64,000 nucleotides of DNA. Origin: Rhynchonema sp. JSB1_4 (lineage: Eukaryota; Nematoda; Chromadorea; Monhysterida; Xyalidae). Below, one piece after another: positions 22,401 to 34,200 of the stretch (its first letter is position 1; each line of letters starts with the position of its first letter). Location of the stretch: contig JASAMV010001944.1 in NCBI GenBank assembly GCA_030248065.1, positions 1-64,000 on the forward strand, read 5' to 3'. A program made the position numbers and the translations under genes. Below the pieces are notes generated by a model. That model made no database searches. It saw nothing but the letters and a program-made list of their open reading frames with translations, and was not told the DNA's origin.

Positions 22401-25280
22401 TTCTGCTCTTTTTCTCTTTTGTAATTGTAAAGGTTATGCAATCGGCAGTATTTTTTGATGGTCGGTGTGTGGACCCGATTCTATGGCGCCTGGATTTGCA
22501 CAACCCAACTTTGCCATTGGTTCACGCTTCGGTTGATGAATTCATGTAATTTGCAAAACGTTTTGGACCCCACCACGTTGATGTGAATCAACGCATTTCA
22601 GAACGAAACATGAATCGTGCACCTAGTCACCTCCCGTTGAGTTCGGGTAACGGTTTCCTACTTCCACTTTCGCTCTGGATATCTAAATCTGCCAGGTACC
22701 CATCCGCATGAATGTTTATCAGATATACCATGGTGAACTTACCCGTCGTTTCATGATGGGGCCCAACAAGTCGCCATGTGCGGCGGTCTCCCACCATGTG
22801 CCCCATGTCACGCTCACAGTGGGTGATGCTGCTCCCTTTGTTCTCTCTCTGTGTGTGTGTGTTTAAGCACGCCGACGTCACTAAAAGTTCAGGTTTTTGG
22901 GTCCAGGTCTAAATTCATGTCTTCTCTCCCGTACGGTACCCATTATCTTCATTATTGAAATCAATTTTCTCATGATCAAGGGATCGTGCTGTGCTCTCTG
23001 TTGTCAACTTCGCTATACCCATCAACGCTCGCTAATTCACAATTTTGAGTTATGTCGGACCGCCCTTTCTTTTCTCATTAGTTTTTCGTATCGTTGATCG
23101 GAATCTTTGTGGTGTTTGTGTGTGCACATGCATTCTGTTTCATACCTCGTACCTACATTTGGTAGCCCAGCCCAGCATCTCATAAGTGCACCGCAACTCG
23201 AACACATGCATGAACGGGTCTCATAAAAGAAAACGGGCCTCTGCATACCGTTTTCTTGAGGTTCATGCCATATGCGTCCACAGGAAAAACACCTATCCAT
23301 AAAAACTCAACCACGAGAACAGCGCGTGCATCGCCATTCTTTTGTTCCGTCTTCATGAGTTGAGGCTGTGAAGTGGAGGGCCAAGGCTCAGAAAGATGGC
23401 TGTGATCATCTGTATGGATAAGAGACATTACAAATCAACGCTGACCCAACACTTATTGGGTGCACTTCCGAAGTCGCATGGACTATCTATCAACTGTTAA
23501 ACTGAAACTTCAGTCAGCCCACAGCTTAAGAAGCAACTACGAACCGCCAAGCTGATGTTTCATTTGCGGATCTAAGTTGTTGCAGTACCCAATTTCTGTC
23601 CCATTCAGGTGAACTCACCAGCCAAACACGCACAAAGGGCGGAGTTTGCGCGCGCATGTGTGGTGCACCTTCTGGTCTTGTTGACATTACATCCATTTTC
23701 GGTGTTGTGTGTCTGTATTGACGCTTCGCGACCTTGGCTTTGGTTGTGCGTTGCTCGCGCATTTTACAACTCCACAACCAAAACGAATAGTATTTTGGCT
23801 GGTGTCGGTGTGTTTGCATAACGCATTTCATTTCTGGGTGTACACCTGAAAGACGCGTGCGTGGATGCACTAGCCAGAATAAAATTGTTGTTGTTGTTGA
23901 TTGCTTGTTCTATCAATGTACAATGTCCTGTCTTCCTAATTCTTGTCTTGAAGAGCATGTCTTGAAGGTGCACTCTGTCTCTTTGTTCGTCGCATCAACC
24001 CTAGGTCTAGAGCTGGAGTTGATATTCAACTTGTTTATCCATCTCAATATATCCGCTGTTCCATCCGTGCAACTTGAGATGAGGATAACTTCCGATGCGT
24101 GTATACATGATCAGTTTGCGGCTGCGCGCAGTGCTGGTGATCTTTCATATGTGAAATTTTAATTGGTACCCATTATTTCACAGCATGGACTCATGCTCAT
24201 TCCATCACGAAAAAGATTAGCAGGTTGCACGTATTATTATCATCGCGTTGTGTCGCTTGAATGAATTTTCATCTTCACAAGATGTCACCCGTGTTGGTTA
24301 CCGCCATTCTCTGATATCTTGTCAAGTTTCGACTCAGAGTTTTTCTTTCCTTTGGATGGATTTTAGATTATTGTTTCTCGTGCTGTCACTTTGTTCGCTT
24401 TGGTGTTCCGACCTTGAATTGTTCCATAATATTTTGTTGGACGCATAATCGATGCGATATCTTCTGCATCTGCTATCAAGTGCTTTTGTTATCATTATCA
24501 TGCCCAATCTCATACAAAACTATGATTCCCGGTTTGTTGCCTATCACCACGGCTGGCGGAAGTGCGCCCTTGTTTTTTACTGCTTCATTTGTGAAATATT
24601 TGTGAACACTTGCCAAGAACATGCTGTTCAGTTTACAAGTTTCGACAGATAAGTCAATTGGGTGTTCCACTAGACCTGGGAACGTTATGATTTCAGTGCC
24701 AATCGAGAATTGAGCCCGACTGACCATTAGGGAGCAAAATAAACACAAACTTTCCCAAGTGAAAGATATCGTGGCCAAATGCCGGCTGCGATAGCAAGAT
24801 AACACATTCTGCACAATTTTCCCACCTAAAACCGGACCAAATTTGCATTCACGTCCCTGCCTGAACCGTGTTGTGTGACTGTTTGCGTATATTCGTATGT
24901 GTGTGTATTTGCAGGCTTTCGTACAATAATAACACAACTTTGGCTTTGCTAGGTTTTCAGGCCTTTTGTGTGAAATGAAAGAGTCCTAGTTTGGCTTTGG
25001 TCAGGTGATTCATTCTTTATGCAAATTTATTGAATTGCGCCGTACTAGAGACGCAGGAGCAGCGCAACCTGTTGTGTACTCCACATATTATGCGCGTATT
25101 TTATGCATCTTTGAATAGTTGTATTTTCTCGTGTACGTGTTACAGTGTCTTTTCAAATGTACACATTTTGGAGTGGCGTGTTGACTCATTTCTGACTTTT
25201 CTCTGTTTCAGGGCCACAACAACAGTTTAACGCAATCAAACTCAACAAGCCAAGCAACGATAAATACCCTAAGCTTACTG

Positions 25281-28200
25281 ATGGTCAATTCGTATCGCCT
25301 TGACGATCAGGCATCGACTTCAATCAGCTGCAGCACCAATTCACTTCATTCAACAAAAAATAATTATCGAGACAACAATTCTCAAGCACCTCACTTGCCT
25401 TCCAAAAGCAGGCTTCGATTGAGTGGGTCATTATCCAAACTCTACAATTCTGTGAGCAACATGGGCGCTCGGATGTCATTGTCGGATCTCGGTGGGACGA
25501 ACTACCAAATTGCAATGCTCGGCCTTGATAACGCAGGCAAATCAACCACATTGTACAGATTGAAGACCGATGGTTATGTGCAAACGGCACCCACGATTGG
25601 ATTCAATTGCGAAAAGGTATAAGGTCTTCACAAAAATAAAGCTGAATTAAACTTGGTGATCAAATCAACCTTCGTCACGCCACGCGACATTTTTTTTAAA
25701 ACTCATTGGTGCCACTAATTAAAACCAGAGTAAAAGTTCTTCCCAAGCCACAACGATCATTTTTTACACTGGTCGAAATTGAAGCAGTTTCATCAAAGTG
25801 ACATTGATTCAAATTGTTATATGACCAAGGTTGATTCGATCAGCAAGTTCGATATCGGATCAACTTTTTTATTTCTTTGGTTCTATCGCGCCAGCGAGTC
25901 CTATCACCTTAAATTTTGGTTCCTTACTGGCAATAATATCGCTGTTCATTGAGCGCTGGTAATGTGCTACCCCAATGTACGATCTGCGTGTTCCCATGGT
26001 GTCTCACAAACTGCACAGCTGGCGGCGGTGGTGAGAACGCAGTCGTAATGTTTGATATCCAATAAATAAGCAATAACAATGATCCACTTTTATTGTCATG
26101 TCTTGCACTCTGACATCGTTGTACATGTATTTGTAAATCGAAAGCCCATTTCAAACGCCCGTAACATGAAATTTCGAACGCCCATAAAAATTTACGCCAA
26201 AACAAATAAACGCCCAACTGGACCACAGGCAGCAAAGCGCAGGTGTTGTGTTGGCATTGGAAAAATTGTTATTTTCGTTTCAATGTGCCATTTTTAGCCG
26301 CGCTCTAAGCCATTTTCAAAACAGCAGCCCGTTTTTGTGGCATGATTTTGGGTGCCCCAAGAGTAAAATGTCGTAATTCAGTGACCGGACCCAATTACTG
26401 GATATGCACGCGATCCCAAATACAAATAAATTATACCAATAGGCCACATGTGCGATTTTGGCTTTGTTCATTCATTGTGCTGGAAACCAAAGCGGCTGCC
26501 AGGTATTGGGCAACACCTAAAATGGGCACGTGACACACAACGGGGAATTTCGCTTTCAAAAATTCTAAATCTCGGTGTTGTGGGGTCGTTACAAATTAGA
26601 ACATGTGGAAATCGCGTTAAATTTCACGCTGAACGGTACAATGTAAAATGTGCAAAATTTAAAAATTTTACGTCACTTTACATCGGGGGTTGAGTCATGT
26701 CAGTGGTATGCTGTGAATTTGGGTGCGTATCCACCCGTAATGCCGTAATACTGTGTGTAAATCGGTATCGTTATTCAAAGTTTCGTATAACCACTCTAAC
26801 ATAATGTGCCCGTGAAGCAACAACTGGTAGTTAGAAGTCGGTTGTTTTCCCACGTCTCGTCATAACCCGCTGCCGCTTGCGCACGAGGAAGAAGGCGTTT
26901 CTTCAGAAAGCTTCAGAAAAAAGCACCCAGTTCGATTGAGATAAAAAGCGATTTGCCGATCAAAACTTACAAAACGCACAAAATGCTCTGTATTTTTCTG
27001 AATTACGGTAATTTCACGGTAACCTTGATGCCTGAGATAGAGATGTCCTCGCGGCCTTCCAGCATTGCGCCGTGCGTGTGGCGTTTTGGTTTTTTTCTGT
27101 CCGGCTTGGGTTGATTATATCCGTTTAACCGCTGTTGAGTGGCTCTCCAGTCCCTCTTGGGACCCGAAGCTTTCCCGGTCCCTGCTGTTGCAAGGTTACA
27201 AGGCAAAAGTAGTGATACCCAACAAAGCCAGGCTCCAAACGTTGGGAGGATCCGAATATATACATAGTTGAGAATGATTGATTTATCCTGCCGGTCTGAA
27301 CGATCGGAATCTATTCTAATGTCCGTATAGAAAGCGAAGACACACAGCGCCGTTCAAGGTTGAATAAAAATGAATGATGATTTATTTTTTGGCTTGTGCA
27401 CTGCGCGAACAGCCGCTGTATAACATACATCTGTATATTAGTTTGGGGCTTGGCGCGGGGAAAGCGATTAAACATAAATGGAAATAGAAATGCACGTTTA
27501 TGGGTTGTTTGTTGCGATTGTAAATGGGCGTTCACTCCTACGAGGAGCGAATGAATAAGAGACGAATCATGATTGGAAGCGTGGCGCATTCTTATTCAAT
27601 GAAAAGGGAACTCATTTACCAAAGCAAAGAAGAAACCATCAAAAGTAGTCTCAAAATCATGATACCGACGTGAACTGCATATAAGAATATGCTTCCTTGT
27701 TGCCTGTCTCTGTGCCGGCTTTCATGGACGGGCGGTGTTCCAGGTCATCGTCAGTGCGAACGCACCACGGGTTCCCGCATCGAACTTCAATCTTTCCAAT
27801 ATTCCAGTTCAAATCTTCGGAGGGTCGATCCAAAGGTTGCACGTACGCCATCTGGGATGTTGGTGGTCAGGAGAAACTACGTCCGTTGTGGCGATCGTAC
27901 ATCAGACATACGGATGCCATTGTGTTTGTGGTGGACTCGACTGATGTCGAAAGGTATGTGAGAAACACGATCTTTTTTGATGGACCAGCATTTGTTATGT
28001 ATATCGGCTTGTTGTGTGCATGTTCCTGAACGGAACACTGGGTATGTCTGTACATTGTCAGATCCATCGGCGACTGCTTTCCCAAGCTGGACAACCACAT
28101 AACGCACAGCGTCAGTAAAGTATTTCTACAGCTGTGCAACGAACATTGTAGCTTTTTGTCAATCAAGATGCATCAACGATCGACCTTGATATTTCAGGTT

Positions 28201-28480
28201 CGAAGAGGCCAAACTCGAACTGTCGAATCTGCTCCGCAGCGTCGACGTGCCCAGTCATCTGCCCATCATTCTATTGGCCAACAAACAAGACCTGCCGGCT
28301 GCTGTGCCTGAATCTCAGGTTGAAACATCGGTGGGCGTGACAGACCAGCCGAGCCGACCGACGACTACATTGAGTTGTTGTGCTGTGACCGGGGAGGGAC
28401 TGGATGGACTGTTTGATGAACTGCACGACTTGATACAACAGGCCAGAAAGTGCGAGAAGGCGAAGAAACGGACCAGATGA
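25281..28480 (+). CDS. ARL4-like small GTPase (3 coding exons)
   Basis: ARF-family GTPase that recruits effectors to membranes. Exons are 25281-25616, 27808-27953 and 28198-28480; phases fit. Nucleotide-binding motifs are all present: GLDNAGKS (P-loop), APTIGFN (switch I), [13 protein letters not shown] (switch II), NKQD and CAVTGEG. The EKLRPLW...[15 protein letters not shown] run and a basic tail ending KAKKRTR point to ARL4, although ARL4 usually has TKGFN where this has TIGFN; ARL11/14-like is the alternative. Two starts are possible. The ATG at 25461 gives MGARMS, a good N-myristoylation signal, and a usual 194 aa. The upstream ATG at 25281 adds 60 Ser/Asn-rich residues (254 aa), and that frame stays open back to an acceptor at 25211. 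Intron 1 is 2,191 bp. Confidence 0.8.
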
Positions 28481-28886
28481 TGTCGTGACGATCCGATTAT
28501 TGGGCGACTATTGTTTGATCATTGAAACATCCGTCAGCCAGGATCCACCTGACCAGTCCATGTTTCAAAGCGGTCATTCATTAATCGCACACACTTGTTG
28601 TACAGAATTCTATATGTTTCGACCACTGTAAATACCACAACTCTGCATTTTCCATGATCTTGTTTTCCATATTTCTATTACCGGTGCTTTTTATGCGCAA
28701 TTTCGAAAAAAAGAAAAGACAAAACATGAACAAGAAACAAGATTGATTTTGAAGTTGTGTATAGTACGACTGAGGAATTGAGCAACAAAATGTTTCATAG
28801 TAAGCATTTGTTTGGCATAGAATATAATTGACCTGATGACACCGTTTCTTTCGACAGAATTTCATAAAAAATCTAATGGCTTACTC
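28481..28886. other. Convergent intergenic gap
   Basis: Lies between the ARL4-like stop (plus) and the stop of the minus-strand gene, so it holds two facing 3' UTRs. Three TGAAACAT/ATGTTTCA octamers fall within it (28523, 28560, 28790), the densest group in the window. No coding signal. Confidence 0.5.
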
Positions 28887-29190
28887 TCAAGATTTTTCCT
28901 CCAGATCCATAGCATACAGATCAGGTACCGGATCGCCGGGCAAATAATACTTGTCATATTCTTCCACTTTCTCCACTTTGTACGGCAATTGTTCGCCATA
29001 TTGATCCAAATACCAGTCGGGGTCAACGTCGTAAATATTGGACAGCGGTTTGCCTGATTCATCAAGTTCAACACAATCGGACAACATGCGATGCTCTTGG
29101 TCGAAATGGAACACCGGATTCTTGTAGAACGAACGGGATCGGGTGCCGTAGCGCTGGAAGGGCTCATAAAAGTGAACAGAGCGCAATCTT
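28887..29190 (-). CDS. Unrecognised acidic protein, last exon
   Basis: An open exon of 101 codons from an acceptor TATGCAG (29196-29191, minus) to TGA. It begins RLRSVHFYEPFQRYGTRSRS and continues rich in Tyr, Asp and Glu, with repeated short Tyr-acidic phrases such as DPDWYLDQYGEQLPYK and EEYDKYYLPGDPVPDLY. Composition and splice site look real and unlike the surrounding noise. It is not a known domain to me. It starts with one spare base, so an upstream exon must end in phase 2; none is evident in 29.2-29.7 kb. It sits head-to-tail behind two mitochondrial genes, which may hint at a small mitochondrial protein, but that is only context. Confidence 0.5.
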
Positions 29191-29709
29191 CTGCATAGTG
29201 GAACCTCCACACCACACAACGAATCCCTCTGCTATAGTGAATGGATGTGGATGATCAGACCCCAAATGGATACAATGCTTCCAAGCGGTGCTCTACATGG
29301 CGAATATTTTTGAAAATGAACAAGATAGTCGGGTCCCAGTCTGTTCATTATGTAGAGGTGACACTAATATTGCTGCTCATTACACGCCCACCACTGTGAA
29401 ACAGCAGCCAGCCAGTTTTGCACTGGCTGTACAACCTACGTGCCTGTTATGCACACACGGACGGCCAGCTGGCGTTTCTGCCAAGTCAAAGGCAAACCCA
29501 AGTGAATCCTACATTAATAAATAAAAGACAAATCAACTCATAAAATGTTCCATTGTGACTACAAGAGGCAACCGTGATTTGTACATTCATTTCCGCGGGC
29601 AAAACCTCGCTGTACAATAACAAAGTCACAAATATAAAAATGGCATTCAAGGTTATTTAGACTCCGCGAACATTGCGACGATAAACAACTTAAAACTAAA
29701 ACGCAAAGC
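29191..29709. other. Intergenic or intron, nothing identified
   Basis: Between the MRPS34 stop and the exon of the downstream minus gene. It should contain the MRPS34 3' UTR and the missing 5' exon or exons of the unrecognised gene. A plus-strand AATAAATAAA at about 29516-29525 follows a 78-codon plus-strand frame with no family match; I do not call that a gene. Confidence 0.3.
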
Positions 29710-30896
29710 TCATTCCCCCACCTCAGCCATGTATCGCTGCAATGGCGGCACAGGTATGGTTGCGGGCCGTTTCAGTCTGATCTGCTCTTTATTGTATTCC
29801 GGGTCTTTCATCAATCGATCCAGCAATTCCCAATGTGGTTGCGAGTCACATTTATGGATCAGACGCCAATCGGATCGATCTAAGTCACGTTCGAATTTGT
29901 ATACACCCAACAGCCGGCCACGCAGCACCCAATCACCGATCACGCTGCCGTGACGAAGCCACTGCAAACATTGCGCTCGGGGTTGGGGTTACGGGGGCGA
30001 CAAAGTCACAGGGTCGAATGTCTTGATCTCAACCTGATGAAGTTCAGTCCCTTCAAGTGGTCTACCTATCGAAATCGAAGTCCAGGCAAGATCCGAACCG
30101 GATTGTTTTGCAAAAAAACTATTTACTGCAATTGGTGGGTGGTGAAGACCAGGGCAAAAGCGTAGTGGTGTGTAAGGTATTGTAAATTGTAGTGTCATAG
30201 CTTTGGAAATTGTCATCCCACCGTAAAAACAGTTTCACGGCAGTGAAAATTTCAAAATTTGCACGATCAGGTTTCTATTTCGGTGTTCCATGAAAAGAAA
30301 TGTTTTATGACATTCGTAAATGCGATCAGAACCTAAGCTGCTTTCGATCAGTAGCTCAGCGCCATCAAAACAAAACGACAGTCCAGCCAAGCGCGCCCAA
30401 CTGACCCTATCCATTTTGGGTGCGACGTGTCGGACTCTGACGAACGACATCTGTGTCGGCCATCGTCTGTGCCATTCGTGTTTGGTGATCAAACGGCCGA
30501 CACCGAAATTACGAAGTTGCGACAGAATCTGGGAAAATGGGGTGTTAGTTAGTTTATAGCGTCGACACCCACTCAATAATACATAAATAATTACAAGACC
30601 GGGTGTGGAGATTACGGTTGAAAATGGGGTGTCGATTTTGAGATACAGTGGGAATGCGACCAAGAAATGATATCTTTTATGGGTTTGAATATTTTCGTTC
30701 ACGACACATATCAGATCGGAAAGGAACTTTCTGTGTTGAATAATTGTCGTAAAACATTTTGGTCGCGCATCGAGACCGAACCGCATATTCGACGATTCCC
30801 CAACTTACAGTGAAAGAAAATTGAACTCACCTCAAACAGAAATTTGCCCTCGGCCAGAGGATCGTGAAAACCAATGTATCGAATTGAGGATGACAT
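29710..30896 (-). CDS. MRPS34: Mitochondrial ribosomal protein S34 (mS34)
   Basis: Small-subunit mitoribosome protein. Exon 1 (30831-30896) encodes MSSSIRYIGFHDPLAEGKFLFE and ends at a perfect GTGAGT donor. Exon 2 (30333-30528) continues ILSQLRNFGVGRLITKHEW, the family hallmark of a ...WEIL..L.N.GVGRL core. The last exon (29710-29961) has RGRLLGVYKFERDLDRSDWRLIHK and ends PPLQRYMAEVGE. Exons 1 and 2 join in phase, but exon 2 ends in phase 1 and the last exon starts in phase 0. So a middle exon between 29.96 and 30.33 kb is missing from this model, or exon 2 ends elsewhere. Same strand as SUPV3L1, 371 bp downstream of it. Confidence 0.7.
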
Positions 30897-31267
30897 AATT
30901 TACTGTAACAACAACATCAAGAAAACAAACAACTACGACACGGCAGAAAAATGATAAGCCCAACGTGGACGTCCGTTCAAACAGACAACAACAGTGAAGA
31001 TAAAATCTCGACTCGGGTTCAAAGTTAAGATGTTTATCACGTTCATCATGTGTTTTGTCGAATAACCACTAACCTACATAACAAAATATAAATTCTACCA
31101 GTGATGAGAAATTAAGGCCAAACTCTAAAGTTTCGAAACGGAGGACTAGTAGATGTTTCAATCGAATGAATGAATTTCCGCACGGACGCAACAAGTGTGA
31201 ATTTGAACAACAATTGAGCAGTCCAAAAACAATGTTTTTGTTTAGTACAAGGTAGCACCAAGATTCG

Positions 31268-34200
31268 CTACCGATCATCATCACCATCCTTATCATTCCT
31301 TCTCTTCAGTTCCGCTCTTTTAAACTCCTCTATCATTTCCCTTTTCAACTTCTCCAAATCGTTCTTCGATAGCCTACCCGCTCGCAACAATTGATTCGCA
31401 GTGCTGCTGCTGCTGCTTCCTGTTGAAGTCGATGTTTCACTGTGGTTAGCGATCGATCGCGCATTGATTCCATGTGGATCATCGTCTTCATCCACATCAA
31501 TCGACGTTGATGTCGTCGACCATTCGAACGGGATACCAGCATTGTATCGATTGCGCATCCCATTCGCGTTATCGATTGATTGCGTTGTTGAGCCGGATGT
31601 TGATAGCAGATCGGTGATGCGACGAACACCCTCTTGGATCAATAGGTCCAGCTCGGATTGCATGTCGCGAACCAGAGGCTGGTCGGGGAACATGTCCTGC
31701 AACGTCGTAGGCTTATTCTAATTCTAATGTAGTTGAGAGACACAAGTAGCAACTTGGAATGTCGAGCACGCTCATGTTAGGTTTGAGTGTTACAGCGAAC
31801 AAGATGGCAAAATCATATCTGTGCATGCTCATGGCTCTCACATGCTTTGGACCGAACATTTTTGTTATTTTTTTAGCATTGAAGTGGAGCAAATATATTA
31901 GATACCGTATTGTCGGAAATAGAACCCGGGGGGCCTATTTTTAATTTTTTCACTGGGGTCATTTTGGGGGGTTCAATTTATGGGGGGGGGGTCAATTATT
32001 GGGGGGTTATATTTTTCATTTGCCCCACCCGACGAAAAAAATCGTTGTTACTAATGCCCATAAAAATGGCTTGTTCTCGGTATTTTCTAACTTTAACAGC
32101 GGCAATTATGCTTAAAAAGCTGTATTCTGTTGTGTACGCGAGCTTAAACAACGTTTGACACAACAACACAGCCTTACCGTACCACTAATCTGTGGTACGG
32201 TGAAGGTTGGGGGTGGGGTTGTATTAATGGGGGGTCCTATTTTTTGATTTCGAGCCATTTAGGTGGGGTTCAATTAATGGGGGGTTCTATTTCCGACAAT
32301 ACGGTAATTCAGCTATCGACGACGACGACCGCTGCTATTGTGCTTTCTGATATCCACACCGCGCAACAATTTGTCTCAGGCAAATAAAATATTGTCTTCA
32401 CACCGCCAGCCATCGCGCGAAACAAACCAGAAAATATGGCCATATATGAAAAGATCCTACGTGTTCAATGGTGCAGTTATGCCGATGTTACAGCAACAGA
32501 TGACTAGTTACAGTGAAACTCCAACAAACAGCTTTCACAATGAGCGTTGAAGCAGAAAAACCAAAACAACGCCAATTACCGGATATCTCTGTCCGAGCCA
32601 CAAGTACACGTCCATGACATCGAACATCATCTCCAACTCCATCAAGCGCGTCATCGTATCGGCAGTGCGTTGCGGCCAGCCCCCAATCTGTGCCGTCAAC
32701 CATTCAGCTGTCAGGGGCTGGCCCGAGGCGTAACGCCGCGCAAAACGCAAGAACCGCGACGATTGATAGGTCTCGGTTGGTTTGACTGGTGATTGACAGA
32801 ATGTGTAGAGCACCTGCGCGGGGGGTGTTATGCAAGTCATTTGGGGCAGCAACGAATTGGCATTATAGAAGATCAGAAACAGCACTATATCGCATGTTAT
32901 ATATGTATTAGATTCAGCTATTGAAATTAAAATAATAAAAAGTATACAGGAAAATACCTTCAGTGGCAATCCAACATGTTCGATCAACGCTGCTCGCTTT
33001 CGCATGTCCTCGATATCACACATGAAATATTTGCCTGAAAACAGTTACCCAAATTATGGGTTTAGGAAGTAATGGAAACAGCTGTAACTTATTCATCTTG
33101 TTAAGATAACCTAAGCTTATCTATGTGTTGCTTGGCTCACAATACCAACACTTGCACCACCAAGTTTGTGGTGCAATTCTTGTGATGTTACATCGCCACT
33201 TAACTAACCACAACAAGACGTAAACAAATTGCTACCTTAGGGGGATGTTTAGCACAAAAAGCCGGTCAAAAAAAAGAAAACCCCAATATCAAATACCTTT
33301 ATCAATACTGGCAATGGATGCAAACAGGTCAAACAGCTGTGTGAGTGGCGCGTGTGGCAAGTGAAAACTGAACATTTCAATTTGGTCAATGGTCGGACTG
33401 AGACCGGCAACCAAATCCTCGGTCACTTCTTGGTTGAACAGAGCTCGCAGCACCGGCAGATCGTTCGCTTTTAATGTGGTCACCTGGTCGAAAGAATATT
33501 CAAAGATTGAAAAATTATCTGAAATAAAATAAATATATAAACCAACGTACCCAACCACCGTCCTGCCCAAATTGCGTGCCGTATCGTCCGGCTCGACCGC
33601 CGATCTGTCGTGCGTGTGCGGGACTGATCAAACCGGTGCCACCTGCAAAGGCAAGGACAAGCATCGCTCGAGATGTTGGTTGATTAGTGCGGATTTGAGG
33701 TGATTGTATTGTCGAGAGCGACATGCCAGAATTCAGTCTGGCGAAACATTTTGTGGGATCACTTGCACTCTGTTCCACGGCATTAGACCAACACTTTGGG
33801 TAAATTGGTTGGAAAATGTTAGCAGGTTGTTTTTAACTCGCCAGTTCAATTCACAACAACACTGATCATAGGCAAAAACCAAATTTCCGAGCGGAGGAGT
33901 AAAAAAAAATTTTGTCTACCACATTTGACCTGCTATCAAATACAATATATACAATAACCATAAAATCCACAGTTCCACATAAATGACCAATCCCACAACT
34001 GACCCTCGCCTCCTCTGGGCTTCTTCAATCCAGAAAATACGACACGATTGATGTTCAAATTCAATCCCATGCCAATCGCATCGGTCGCAATCAGAATATC
34101 ACACGGATCGTTCGGGTCATTGAATCGACGTGCTTGCGCCAATTTGGTGTTCGGTGGCAGAGCGCCGTAGATCACAGCTACTTCGTGACCATCGGATTCG

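Larger units (their letters stand above)
15918..25211. other. Gene-poor 9.3-kb stretch
   Basis: I see no gene with family homology here. It contains the beta-catenin 3' UTR (a weak ATTAAA at 16288-16293), a possible decayed minus-strand coding fragment near 16.65-17.05 kb, an inverted-repeat element at 19.06-19.43 kb, a short TG run near 22,850 and four TGAAACAT-type octamers (16485, 16940, 21358, 23555). Upstream exons or the promoter of the ARL4-like gene probably lie at its right end. Confidence 0.5.

Noticed and set aside
24476..24937. 153-codon minus-strand frame
   Set aside because: No recognisable domain, no supporting splice partners, and composition like the surrounding non-coding DNA.
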